Below, piece after piece: positions 23,311 to 31,531 of a DNA stretch of 38,670 nucleotides (positions are counted from its first letter, which is position 1; each line of letters opens with the position of its first letter). Position numbers and translations under genes: made by a program. The notes under the pieces were generated by a model, which was given only the letters and a program-made list of their open reading frames with translations, had not been told where the DNA came from and ran no database searches. Where the stretch lies: assembly GCF_947489715.1 (NCBI RefSeq), contig NZ_CANLER010000018.1:1-38670 (forward strand). The letters run 5' to 3'. This stretch comes from an uncultured Roseovarius sp. GTDB lineage: Bacteria > Pseudomonadota > Alphaproteobacteria > Rhodobacterales > Rhodobacteraceae.

Positions 23311-24405
23311 TCAGCCAAAGTAGTGCTTGTAGGCCAGCTTGTAGTCAGGCTGGTTCAGGTTCAGATAGTTCATCACGTTCTTGGCATAGGCTTTCTGGCT
23401 GTCGACCACCTTGGCAAAGAACTCGTCCTCACCGGAAATCCGATCCACCACGATATCCCACGCCTTGAGCTGTTCGGCCATCACGCTATCGGGCGTGCGG
23501 TAGACATTGACGCCCTGTTCGTCGCGCAGGGTGACCAGGTCATCGGCATAACGCTTGGTATTGTGCCAGTAGAAGTTGGAGTTCTCGGCCTCGGACGCAT
23601 ATTTCAGAATCGCCTGAAGCTCGGGCGCCAGCGCGTCATACTTCTTCTTGTTGAACGTGCACTCAAAGAATTCCTGGCTTTGGTGGAACGAGGCCAGGTG
23701 ATAATGCTTGGACACGTCCTGCATGCCAAAGTCACGGTCCGAGGTCGGGTTGTTGAACTCGGCCGCGTCGATCAGGCCCGACTTCATGGCGGGCTGAATT
23801 TCGCCGCCCGGAAGCTGCACGACCGACATGCCCATTTCCAGCAGAACGTCAGCGGCCAAACCAACGGTGCGGTACTTCAGGCCCGACATCTGGCTGGCAT
23901 CCTTGATCTCTTCCTTGAACCACCCCATCGGCTGCGCCGGCATGGGTGAGTTGAAGAACGACACCACGTTCAGCCCAAGGCTGGCCATCAGCTCGTCAAA
24001 CAGCTCCTGACCGCCGCCATAATGGACCCAGCCCAGCACTTCCTGGCTGGACCAGCCAAAGCAGGGGCCGGTGCCGAACAGCGACGCCGCCTTGGATTTC
24101 GAATACCAGTAGGCGGGCACGTAGTGGGCCGCATCCAGAACGCCGCGATGTACCGCATCCTGCATCTGGCTGGTCTTGACGACCGAATTGACCGGCAGCA
24201 GGTCGATGGTCAGCGCCCCGCCCGACATTTCGTTGACGCGGTTCACATAGGATTGCGCGTTCTCAAGAAAGATCCCGCCGCCCCAGGCCGCCTGCATTTT
24301 CAGCGTCACGCCTTCGCTTTGCGCCAGCGCCGGTGTTGCCAATGCGCCGGCACCTGCAAGTGCCGTGCCGCGCAGGAACTTCCTGCGATTCAGTGATTTT
24401 GTCAT
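23311..24405 (-). CDS. TRAP transporter substrate-binding protein (DctP family, TakP-like)
   Basis: 364-residue periplasmic binding protein. The N-terminus has a twin-arginine signal (N6-R7-R8-K-F-L-R-G, then a hydrophobic run to ATPALAQ), so it is probably exported folded by Tat. The mature part reads like TakP-type proteins for 2-oxo or hydroxy acids: KMQAAWGGGIFLENAQ, SGLKYRTVGLAADVLLEMG with the ligand-carboxylate arginine, and SGLIDAAEFNNPTSD. I chose ATG 24403-24405 because GGGAGG lies between it and another ATG four codons upstream. First gene of the long minus-strand run; divergent from the aldolase gene. Confidence 0.94.
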   Translation of the reverse strand: MTKSLNRRKFLRGTALAGAGALATPALAQSEGVTLKMQAAWGGGIFLENAQSYVNRVNEMSGGALTIDLLPVNSVVKTSQMQDAVHRGVLDAAHYVPAYWYSKSKAASLFGTGPCFGWSSQEVLGWVHYGGGQELFDELMASLGLNVVSFFNSPMPAQPMGWFKEEIKDASQMSGLKYRTVGLAADVLLEMGMSVVQLPGGEIQPAMKSGLIDAAEFNNPTSDRDFGMQDVSKHYHLASFHQSQEFFECTFNKKKYDALAPELQAILKYASEAENSNFYWHNTKRYADDLVTLRDEQGVNVYRTPDSVMAEQLKAWDIVVDRISGEDEFFAKVVDSQKAYAKNVMNYLNLNQPDYKLAYKHYFG

Positions 24406-24763
24406 GTTTCCTCCCATTTATTTTTCAGCGATCCCAACAAACCGTCTGCCGCATCTCAAGGGACGCGGATCGACCGCCGTTTCTGGTTCGGGAAACCCAT
24501 ATGCAAGGCGCAGGAATCGCAGCTTTTGTGGTGCAAGCACCACCCCGTACATATTTTCTAGGTCGCAACATACTACATGTACAGTAAAAATTGGATAGAG
24601 AATGTGACCAATTTCCGCCGATCCAGCCCGCCACAGGCCGCAGACCGGCGATACCGGCCCATGCTTTCGCGCATCCGCATTCCCGGCATTTCCCTGCCCC
24701 CGGCCCCTCGCCTTTCCCGGCAACACCGGTCTATGCTGCGCCAACTCAGGACAAGGAGCCACC
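24406..24763. promoter_or_regulatory. divergent regulatory region between the TRAP run and the aldolase/glucokinase pair
   Basis: 358 nt with no convincing gene. It contains an 8-bp palindrome TACATGTA (24574-24581), and the pair GTACAT (24548-24553) and ATGTAC (24577-24582) forms a wider inverted repeat. Such sites could bind a dimeric GntR- or TetR-type regulator of the TRAP genes; no such gene is in the window. The part nearest the aldolase is GC-rich and ends in the ribosome site AAGGAG. Confidence 0.4.
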
Positions 24764-25534
24764 ATGCCCGCCCCCGAAAACACCTTCAAGACCGCCCTTG
24801 CTTCGGGCCGCATGCTCTATGGCTGCTGGGCCGGGTTCGCCGATCCCTACGCGACCGAGGTGCTGACCACCGCCGGGTTCGACTGGCTGGTGATCGACGG
24901 CGAACACGCCCCCAACGATCTGCGCAGTATCATGGCCCAGCTTCAGGTGATCGAGGGCAAACACAGCGCCCCCGTGGTGCGCCTGCCAATGGGCGAGGCA
25001 TGGCTGATCAAGCAGGTGCTAGATATCGGCGCGCAGACATTGCTGATCCCAATGGTCGAAACCGCGGATCAGGCCCGCGATCTGGTCCGCGCCATGCGCT
25101 ACCCGCCGGATGGCATCCGCGGTTCAGGCGCGGCGCTGGCCCGGGCCTCGCGCTTTTTCGACATCCCCGATTATATCCCGACCGCCAATGACCAGATGTG
25201 CCTGCTGGTGCAGGTCGAAACCACCGCCGGGATCGACGCACTGGATGCGATCTGCCAGACCGACGGCGTTGACGGTGTCTTTATCGGCCCCTCGGATCTG
25301 GCTGCCGATATGGGGTACCAGGGCGACAGCAACCGCCCTGAGGTGCAGGCGGTGATCCGCGACGCGCTTGACCGCATCAGGCGTTCGGGCAAGGCGACGG
25401 GCATTCTGGGGCTGGATCACGACACCGCGAAAACCTACCGCGACTGGGGCGCACAGTTTCTGGCCGTTGGCATCGACGTTGTGATGCTGGCCCAGACCGC
25501 ACGACAGACAATGGCCCGCTGGCGCGATGACTGA
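24764..25534 (+). CDS. HpcH/HpaI-family class II aldolase
   Basis: 256-residue metal-dependent pyruvate aldolase that cleaves 2-oxo-3-deoxy or 4-hydroxy-2-oxo acids to pyruvate and an aldehyde. Key residues are visible in WLVIDGEHAPNDLRS (base His), VVRLPMGE (substrate Arg), PMVETADQA (metal Glu) and FIGPSDLAADMG (metal Asp). Length and layout match GarL, RhmA and HpaI. Sugar-acid and aromatic-acid substrates cannot be told apart by eye; pairing with glucokinase favours sugar-acid breakdown. ATG 24764 follows AAGGAG. The last 8 nt overlap glucokinase. Confidence 0.92.
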   Translation: MPAPENTFKTALASGRMLYGCWAGFADPYATEVLTTAGFDWLVIDGEHAPNDLRSIMAQLQVIEGKHSAPVVRLPMGEAWLIKQVLDIGAQTLLIPMVETADQARDLVRAMRYPPDGIRGSGAALARASRFFDIPDYIPTANDQMCLLVQVETTAGIDALDAICQTDGVDGVFIGPSDLAADMGYQGDSNRPEVQAVIRDALDRIRRSGKATGILGLDHDTAKTYRDWGAQFLAVGIDVVMLAQTARQTMARWRDD

Positions 25535-26492
25535 ACGTTTCCTTCTGGCAGATGTCGGCGGCACCAATACGCGCGTCGGACTGGGCGGTGTTGACGGCCT
25601 TGAACCTGACAGCGTGCAAAGCTTTCACAATGCCGGTCAGGGCGGGCTGGCACCGATCCTGTCCGCCTATCTTGACCTGCACCCCGGGGCCGTCACGGCG
25701 CTTTGCGCCGGCGTCGCCGGGCCGGTCCGGGATGGCAATGCGCAACTGACCAATCTCGACTGGTTCATCGACGCGAACGCCCTTCAGGCAGCCACCGGTG
25801 CGGCGGCCATCCACCTGATCAACGACCTTCAGGCCCAGGGCTATGCGCTTGACGATCTGCCCCGCGATTGCATCACCACGATTTTTCCCGGCGCACCGCC
25901 CCCACCCGATGCCACGCGGCTGGTCATGGGGCTTGGCACCGGCTGCAATATCGCCGTTGTGCACAACACCCCGCAGGGCCTGCTGGTCCCGGCGTCCGAG
26001 ACCGGCCATTCCAGCCTGCCCCATATGGAGGGCACAGCAGGCGAATTCATCGCCCATCTGTCCCAGACGCAGTTTCACAAACCCATCGAGGCCGCGATCT
26101 CTGGCCCTGGCCTCAGCCGCATCCGGCGCTTCCTGACCGGTGAAACCGTTACCCCGGCTGACATCATCGCAGCCTATGGAACCGACAGCGATGCCGCGGC
26201 CGACAGCCTGCGGCTTTTTGCAGAAATTCTGGGGACGATTGCGGGCAATATCGCGCTTGCTCATCTGCCGGTGGGCGGGTTTTACTTTATCGGCAGCACC
26301 GCCCGCGCCGTGGTGCCCTATCTTGGCGATCTGGGATTTATCAACCATTTCACCGCCAAGGGCCCTTACACACAGATCATGCAGGACATTCCCGTGTATC
26401 TGATCGACGATGACAGCGCCGCCCTGCACGGTTGCGCCCGCTATCTGCGGCAACGCCTTTCACCTTCCGGCAACGGGATGGTGACGGGCTGA
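25527..26492 (+). CDS. glk: glucokinase (Glk family)
   Basis: Phosphorylates glucose with ATP. The 321-residue product has the ATPase phosphate-1 loop LLADVGGTNTRVGL at 6-19, sugar-binding N76 (LTNLDW), catalytic D100 (INDLQAQGYAL), the MGLGTGCNIA phosphate-2 loop at 134-143 and E158-T-G-H161. It is the E. coli Glk type, not ROK, since the ROK zinc-site cysteines are absent. It overlaps the aldolase gene by 8 nt and so is co-translated with it. Together they suggest channelling of sugar-derived carbon into the Entner-Doudoroff route, which is inference. Confidence 0.93.
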   Translation: MTERFLLADVGGTNTRVGLGGVDGLEPDSVQSFHNAGQGGLAPILSAYLDLHPGAVTALCAGVAGPVRDGNAQLTNLDWFIDANALQAATGAAAIHLINDLQAQGYALDDLPRDCITTIFPGAPPPPDATRLVMGLGTGCNIAVVHNTPQGLLVPASETGHSSLPHMEGTAGEFIAHLSQTQFHKPIEAAISGPGLSRIRRFLTGETVTPADIIAAYGTDSDAAADSLRLFAEILGTIAGNIALAHLPVGGFYFIGSTARAVVPYLGDLGFINHFTAKGPYTQIMQDIPVYLIDDDSAALHGCARYLRQRLSPSGNGMVTG

Positions 26493-26569
26493 CTTCAAGT
26501 CAGGTTTCCCACACTTGGCCCGGCCCGGCCTTGTCCGCATCCTGACGCCATTTCGAAACGGAGACTCAG

Positions 26570-26896
26570 ATGCCCAGACCCCTTATTCTTGTCGGCCTGT
26601 TCGGTCTTGCCCTGACAGCCTGTTCCGACACGCCCGCCACCGGCTATGTGGTCGGCGTCGGCAATCCCAGCAACGGCTACGCGGCCCGCTTCAATGATGG
26701 CAGCCAAGGCTATGCCTATTGGTGCACCGATCATGGCACCTGCCTCAACCGTGCCCGCGCCGCGTGCAACAACAGCTTCAAAATCCGCGATATATCCGAG
26801 GTTGACCGTGCCGCCTCGCCCGATGCCGTTGGGCGCGGCTTTTTCGACAAGGCCCGTACGCAGCTCCACACCCTGGCGGTGACCTGTGCTGGCTAG
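26570..26896 (+). CDS. small predicted lipoprotein of unknown function
   Basis: 108 residues with a lipoprotein signal: hydrophobic 5-16 and lipobox LTAC with the lipidated cysteine at 18. The mature part contains YWCTDHGTCLNRARAACNN, where cysteines lie close together and could form disulfides, and a final cysteine near the C-terminus. No domain is recognised. It follows glk by 77 nt on the same strand; whether it shares the transcript is unclear. Confidence 0.7.
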   Translation: MPRPLILVGLFGLALTACSDTPATGYVVGVGNPSNGYAARFNDGSQGYAYWCTDHGTCLNRARAACNNSFKIRDISEVDRAASPDAVGRGFFDKARTQLHTLAVTCAG

Positions 26897-26931
26897 GAAA
26901 ACAGTACCGCGTGGCCGGGCATCGAACTCGG

Positions 26932-27597
26932 CTACCCGATACTCATCGCCAGCACCCGGCTGATCTCTGTCAGCGACCGGCCCGATTGCGCCATCCATGT
27001 GCTGAACGCCGTCTGCACCGCTTTCATCGCGCTTTTCGACGTCGGGGCCTTGTCCACCACGCCCTCGGCGATCAGCCGCGCCACCACGTCCTTGGACAGC
27101 ACGTAGCCATCCCGCCCCATGAACCGCAGCGCATAAGCCCCCGTGGTCCCGCCCAGCCGCGAACCGCGTGTCTTGAGCATCTCCAGCAGCGCCGCATAGT
27201 CCTCGGACGGCCACTCTCCAACGACCTTGCCGATGCCACCCTCCTCGCGCAGTTCCAGCATCAGCGCCGCATTGTCCCGGACCGAGGCGATCTTGGCCCC
27301 GTGCCGCACGATCCGCGTGTCGGTCAGAAGCGCATCGAACATCACGTCATCCATCAGCGCGCAACGGCCAATGTCGAACCCGTGAAACGCCTCTTCGAAC
27401 CCCGGCCACTTGTTTTCGATCACGCTCCAGTTCAGCCCGGTGCGAAACACGAATTTCGACATCTCCGCCAGCCAGCGGTCTTCCGGGATCGCCGCCAGCT
27501 CCGCCGCCGACTTCGGTCTGCCCAGCTTCGCCTCCAGCGCCTCTGCCCCGCCATGCCGCCCGGCGCTGATCTCGAAAATCTCCTGAAACGCGCGCAT
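26932..27597 (-). CDS. DNA-3-methyladenine glycosylase I (Tag-like) without the zinc-binding residues
   Basis: 221-residue helix-hairpin-helix protein related to Tag, which removes 3-methyladenine from DNA. The match covers EMSKFVFRTGLNWSVIENKW and FEEAFHGFD. Classic Tag holds a structural zinc through Cys4, His17, His175 and Cys179. Here the N-terminus starts MRAFQEIFEISAG without cysteine, and the C-terminus ends in EISRVLAMSIG without the His-Cys pair. It therefore belongs to a zinc-free branch whose substrate range may differ. Divergent from parE, with 121 nt between starts. Confidence 0.85.
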   Translation of the reverse strand: MRAFQEIFEISAGRHGGAEALEAKLGRPKSAAELAAIPEDRWLAEMSKFVFRTGLNWSVIENKWPGFEEAFHGFDIGRCALMDDVMFDALLTDTRIVRHGAKIASVRDNAALMLELREEGGIGKVVGEWPSEDYAALLEMLKTRGSRLGGTTGAYALRFMGRDGYVLSKDVVARLIAEGVVDKAPTSKSAMKAVQTAFSTWMAQSGRSLTEISRVLAMSIG

Positions 27598-27718
27598 TTC
27601 ACCCTCCTCCCGGCACCCTGCTATACCGTAATGCTGTCAATTCCTGTCCGAAGCCGCTTTTCCCGCGCGCCCCGCTCTGCCATAATAGCGCAAAACCAAG
27701 AAAACAAAGAGCAGCGGT

Positions 27719-29677
27719 ATGAACGATCTCCTCTCCGGGCAGCCCGACCCATCCGACTATGATGCCCATTCCATCGAGGTGCTCGAAGGGCTGGAACCGG
27801 TCCGCAAGCGCCCCGGCATGTATATCGGCGGCACCGATGAACGCGCCCTGCATCACCTTGTCGCCGAGGTGCTGGACAACTCGATGGACGAGGCCGTCGC
27901 TGGTCACGCCACACGGATCGAGGTTGAGCTGCACGAGGATCACGCCATCACCATCCGCGACAATGGCCGCGGCATCCCGATCGACCCGCATCCGAAATTC
28001 CCCGACAAATCCGCTTTGGAGGTCATCCTCTGCACCCTGCACGCGGGCGGCAAATTCAGCGGCAAGGCCTACCAGACCTCGGGTGGCCTGCACGGTGTCG
28101 GTGCCTCGGTCGTGAACGCGCTTTCGGATTCAATGGTGGTCCAGGTCGCCCGCAACAAGGCGCTTTACGAACAGCGCTTCTCGCGCGGCATCCCCCTTGG
28201 CCCGATCGAGAAAATCGGCCAGGCCCCCAACCGCCGCGGCACCACCGTCACTTTCCACGCCGACGAACAGATATTCGGCCACCACCGGTTCAAACCCGCG
28301 CGGCTTTTCAAATCCATCCGCTCCAAGGCCTACCTCTTCTCGGGCGTCGAAATCCGCTGGAAATCGGCGATATCCGATGGCGAAACCCCGCAAGAGGCCA
28401 CGTTCCACTTCCCCGGCGGCCTCTCCGATTACCTCAAGGAAACCCTCGGCCCCGCCTCCACCTATGCCGATCAGCCCTTCGCGGGCACCGTCGACTTTCA
28501 GGAACGTTTCCAGGTGCCCGGCAAGGTCGAATGGGCGATCAACTGGACCCCGTCGCGCGACGGCTTCCTGCAAAGCTACTGTAACACCGTGCCCACGCCC
28601 GAGGGCGGCACCCATGTGGCGGGCTTCTGGGCGGCCATCGTCAAGGGCATCAAGGCTTATGGCGAGCTGGTCAACAACCGCAAGGCGGCCCAGATCACCC
28701 GCGACGATCTGATGACAGGTGGCTGCGCGCTGGTCTCGTGTTTCATCCGCGAGCCGGAATTCGTCGGCCAGACCAAGGACCGCCTGGCCACGACCGAGGC
28801 GCAGCGGCTGGTCGAAAACTCCGTCCGCGACCATTTCGACAACTGGCTCGCCGCCGACACCAAATCCGCCGGGGCGATCCTCGATTTCCTCGTGCTCAGG
28901 GCCGAAGAACGCCTGCGCCGGAGGCAGGAGAAAGAGACCCAGCGCAAATCGGCCACCAAGAAGCTGCGCCTGCCCGGCAAGCTGACCGACTGTTCGTCAA
29001 AAGACCGCGAAGGCACGGAACTTTTCATTGTCGAGGGCGATAGCGCCGGCGGCTCCGGCAAGGGCGCGCGCGACCGCAGAACCCAGGCGCTCTTGCCGCT
29101 CAAGGGCAAGATCCTCAACGTGCTCGGCGCGGCCTCGTCAAAACTGGGCTCCAATGCCGAGATTTCCGATCTCTGCGAAAGCCTTGGTTGTGGTATGGGC
29201 AGCCGCTTCAACATCGACGATCTGCGCTATGAAAAGATCATCATCATGACCGATGCCGATGTCGACGGCGCGCATATCGCCTCGCTGCTGATGACCTTCT
29301 TCTTCACCCAGATGCGCCCGTTGATCGACGCCGGGCATCTCTACCTCGCCTGCCCGCCGCTCTACCGCCTGACCCAAGGCGCGCGCCGCGTCTATGTGGC
29401 TGATGATGCCGAGAAAAACGCCTTGCTGGAAAAGGGCCTCGGCGGCAAGGGCAAGATCGACGTGCAGCGCTTCAAGGGCCTGGGAGAGATGGACGCCAAG
29501 GACCTCAAGGAAACCACGATGGATCCCAAAACCCGCAAACTGATCCGCGTGACCATAGACGAGGATGAACCCGGCGAAACCGGCGACCTTGTTGAGCGCC
29601 TCATGGGCAAAAAACCCGAATTGCGCTTCCAGTATATCCAGGAAAACGCGAGGTTCGTGGAGGAATTGGATGTTTGA
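27719..29677 (+). CDS. parE: DNA topoisomerase IV subunit B
   Basis: 652-residue ATPase subunit of topoisomerase IV, which decatenates daughter chromosomes with ParC. GHKL ATPase motifs are EVLDNSMDEA (catalytic region 50-59, Mg-binding N54), DNGRGIPID and GGLHGVGASVVNAL. The transducer follows. TOPRIM motifs are EGDSAGGS with E439 and DADVDGAH with D512/D514/D516. The length and absence of a GyrB-type insertion support ParE over GyrB. parC is outside the window. The 3' end lies 3 nt from the convergent HEPN-like gene. Confidence 0.95.
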   Translation: MNDLLSGQPDPSDYDAHSIEVLEGLEPVRKRPGMYIGGTDERALHHLVAEVLDNSMDEAVAGHATRIEVELHEDHAITIRDNGRGIPIDPHPKFPDKSALEVILCTLHAGGKFSGKAYQTSGGLHGVGASVVNALSDSMVVQVARNKALYEQRFSRGIPLGPIEKIGQAPNRRGTTVTFHADEQIFGHHRFKPARLFKSIRSKAYLFSGVEIRWKSAISDGETPQEATFHFPGGLSDYLKETLGPASTYADQPFAGTVDFQERFQVPGKVEWAINWTPSRDGFLQSYCNTVPTPEGGTHVAGFWAAIVKGIKAYGELVNNRKAAQITRDDLMTGGCALVSCFIREPEFVGQTKDRLATTEAQRLVENSVRDHFDNWLAADTKSAGAILDFLVLRAEERLRRRQEKETQRKSATKKLRLPGKLTDCSSKDREGTELFIVEGDSAGGSGKGARDRRTQALLPLKGKILNVLGAASSKLGSNAEISDLCESLGCGMGSRFNIDDLRYEKIIIMTDADVDGAHIASLLMTFFFTQMRPLIDAGHLYLACPPLYRLTQGARRVYVADDAEKNALLEKGLGGKGKIDVQRFKGLGEMDAKDLKETTMDPKTRKLIRVTIDEDEPGETGDLVERLMGKKPELRFQYIQENARFVEELDV

Positions 29678-29680
29678 CTA

Positions 29681-30178
29681 TCACCAAATCGTTTCAACAT
29701 TGAGTTTCGAGATTTCAAAATCCACCAAACGAATTAAGGCGGCAACACGCTTCTCCAACCGTTTTATCGAAATTAAATTTGGGCCATTTAACAAACTTAC
29801 AGCGCTTGAATATCTCAGTAGGTGAGAGGCAAATAGTTCGTTCAACAAAGAGAGTTCTGCCGCCAATTCGACAGATAACTGGTTTTGATCTGTTGCAGCG
29901 CGCAGCTCCTCTGCTAGTGCTTCAAGATTGTGCCCAAATTTTTTACGTTTCGGAAGGTCACTTTTGTATTTGTCGAAGTCGAGCAACAACAATAAACCTT
30001 TTAAGATTGCCTCGATTCCTTGAGCAAATAAGTGAAGAACCACATAGTCGAAAGGCTCGTGATTTATCTGCCTTTTTTGTAAATGAGACCGTTGTAAGTA
30101 AGCCGCTCCAACGAAACCCTTACCAATTTGGTATTGATGGATAGCGACCAACTGCTTTCCAAAAGACGTTGGCGGCAT
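29681..30178 (-). CDS. HEPN-like helical protein in AT-rich DNA
   Basis: 165 residues, mostly alpha-helical, encoded in DNA much poorer in GC than its neighbours. The stretch FAQGIEAILKGLLLLLDF, followed by R78-K-K-F-G-H83-N-L, resembles HEPN domains: a helix with E..LK, then a polar turn leading to 'gHnL..L'. R78-x4-H83 fits the R-x(4-6)-H catalytic signature of HEPN ribonucleases, though that motif is short and the call is by eye. The start has a strong GGAGGA ribosome site. It is convergent with parE, with no partner antitoxin or nucleotidyltransferase gene beside it. Base composition suggests recent transfer. Confidence 0.6.
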   Translation of the reverse strand: MPPTSFGKQLVAIHQYQIGKGFVGAAYLQRSHLQKRQINHEPFDYVVLHLFAQGIEAILKGLLLLLDFDKYKSDLPKRKKFGHNLEALAEELRAATDQNQLSVELAAELSLLNELFASHLLRYSSAVSLLNGPNLISIKRLEKRVAALIRLVDFEISKLNVETIW

Positions 30179-30425
30179 AAAGCTTCCTCCTTCGGAAGTT
30201 TGAATTAAGCACTATTAAGATTGGCAGCAAACGTGGGGTCGGTGCGAACCCTCCACAAATTTCCATCACTCCCTTTCCATCAGACAAGTTCACTCGACCA
30301 ACAAGCTGATCCGCCCAGAAACTAGCCTAGGGCGCACGTGAACACACTCCAATCCAAATCCAACCTCAAACGGCATCGCATGAACGCAGACGAAAGCGAA
30401 GCGCCCGCACATGGAACAACAAATT

Positions 30426-30534
30426 CGTAGGGTGGGTAAAACCCACGCATTTCCCGATCATGGAAGAATGGTGGGTTCCACCCCAAGACGCCGGCCATCC
30501 CCGCGCCCCAATCCGGGGCGAACCCCGGCCTACG
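30426..30534. repeat. REP/MITE-like palindromic element
   Basis: The ends are inverted (CGTAGG at 30426-30431 and CCTACG at 30529-30534). Inside are smaller palindromes: GGTGGGT-AAA-ACCCAC near 30431-30446, GGTGGGTTCCACCC near 30470-30483 and a GGGGCGAACCCC type near 30515-30526. The GTAGGGTGGGT...ACCCACC style is seen in dispersed intergenic repeats of many bacteria. Only one copy is in the window, so mobility or copy number is not shown. Confidence 0.55.
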
Positions 30535-30774
30535 CCCTGATATCCAATAACATTGACAAAACCTGTGACCTGTTAAACGATCAACAAAAAGGTAAAGAAG
30601 GGACAGATTTCAGAAAGACCCGCTCACCCTGCAAAATTATTGATCTGCAATGTCAGGTGGATTTTCTAGGTCAGGTTGGGACGTGATGAGAGCATAAAAA
30701 TAACGGAATTGGGGACGGGTCACCACATTTGGATGGGCAATCAAACTCATATTAAGTGTCGGTACCGGTAAAGA

Positions 30775-30788
30775 TGTTACATGTAACA
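30775..30788. promoter_or_regulatory. perfect 14-bp palindrome TGTTACATGTAACA
   Basis: TGTTACATGTAACA is its own reverse complement. An 8-bp palindrome CGGTACCG lies just before it at 30760-30767. It is about 220 nt upstream of the small lipoprotein gene. The shape fits a TetR/MarR/LuxR-type operator; no regulator gene is adjacent. Confidence 0.4.
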
Positions 30789-31008
30789 AGTCGCAGGATG
30801 CGGATGTAGACCGCACTTAATTCTCGGCAATCACCCAAAAATTATCGACGGGCCACGGTATTTTCCGTGTCTGCTGGTCACTGCGCGCTGTCGGGAAGGG
30901 GCAGCATACTACGAGTATCAAGAGGGCCTTCTGCCGCGAGGTATGATTATTACTGCGCTGCCCTGATTGATTGAAACGGAATGGATTTCAAACGAGGGGA
31001 AACTATCC

Positions 31009-31272
31009 ATGAAAACAAGAAACCTGGGTGCAATCACCATTTTCGCATTTGGTCTTGCGGGCTGCGCCGCCGGTCCATCGCCAACGCTGGCGAAATACAG
31101 CGATGCACAGATCAATCGCTGTTACAATTCGCTCAGCTACAAGGACAGACAGGCGGCACAGGCGAAGGCGCAACAAGTGGCCTACATACCGATTGCGGGG
31201 GCCTTAATGTTCGAAGAGCAGCTCTACAAAGAGTATGAGAAAATCTGTAAGCGCAAAGGCATTCTCAGATAG
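31009..31272 (+). CDS. small predicted lipoprotein
   Basis: 87 residues with a lipoprotein signal: MKTRNLGAITIFAFGLAGC, lipobox LAGC and lipidated C19. The mature part is a short helical, charged domain (SDAQINRCYNSLSYKDRQA) with a second cysteine pair, ending in KRKGILR. No family is recognised. I chose ATG 31009 after GAGGGG; an earlier in-frame start would remove the signal from the N-terminus. It stands alone. Confidence 0.7.
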   Translation: MKTRNLGAITIFAFGLAGCAAGPSPTLAKYSDAQINRCYNSLSYKDRQAAQAKAQQVAYIPIAGALMFEEQLYKEYEKICKRKGILR

Positions 31273-31360
31273 CGTTTGCCGCAAGCGCCATGGGCGGGCG
31301 CTTGCGTTTTCGTGTCAAAATCCCACCGTGCGCCCTGTTAACGGCGCAAATTCGGGCACA

Positions 31361-31393
31361 AATACCGACGTAATACCGACGCGATACCGACGT
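31361..31393 (+). repeat. three tandem copies of an 11-bp repeat
   Basis: AATACCGACGT, AATACCGACGC and GATACCGACGT follow each other without gaps and are followed by AATAC. An 11-mer, GCCCTGTTAAC, flanks the array at 31332-31342 and 31412-31422. The 11-bp period equals one helical turn, so bound proteins would sit on one face of the DNA. Confidence 0.7.
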
Positions 31394-31531
31394 AATACAG
31401 CCCGCTGTTTTGCCCTGTTAACCTTGGGTTTCCGGGGGATTTCCGGGTCGATTCGCAGGGGTCTCCGCGCGGCGCCGGTCATCTTTCGTTAACCGGCCAC
31501 AATGCCCCTCTCCGACCGCTGCAAAATACAA

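Larger units (their letters stand above)
30179..31008. other. 0.8-kb non-coding stretch with repeat remnants
   Basis: No convincing gene. It holds a REP-like palindromic element (30426-30534) and two short boxes, AAGGGACAGATTT near 30597 and GGGGACGGGTCACC near 30706, which recall sequences flanking REP-associated or IS200-type elements. It also has a perfect 14-bp palindrome at 30775-30788. The region together with the HEPN-like gene looks like an accessory insertion point behind parE. Frames across it have no protein-like features. Confidence 0.45.

Noticed and set aside
26911..27762. Plus-strand open frame antisense to the Tag-like gene running into parE
   Set aside because: Low-complexity Arg/His/Pro composition and conflict with two clear genes.
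30228..30266. tRNA or tmRNA 3'-end-like stretch (GGGTCGGTGCGAACCC followed by an acceptor-like tail)
   Set aside because: The T-loop lacks TTCRANY, and no matching D-arm, anticodon arm or acceptor 5' strand was found upstream.
30411..30686. 91-codon frame in the REP-like region
   Set aside because: It runs through palindromic repeat DNA and has no protein-like sequence.
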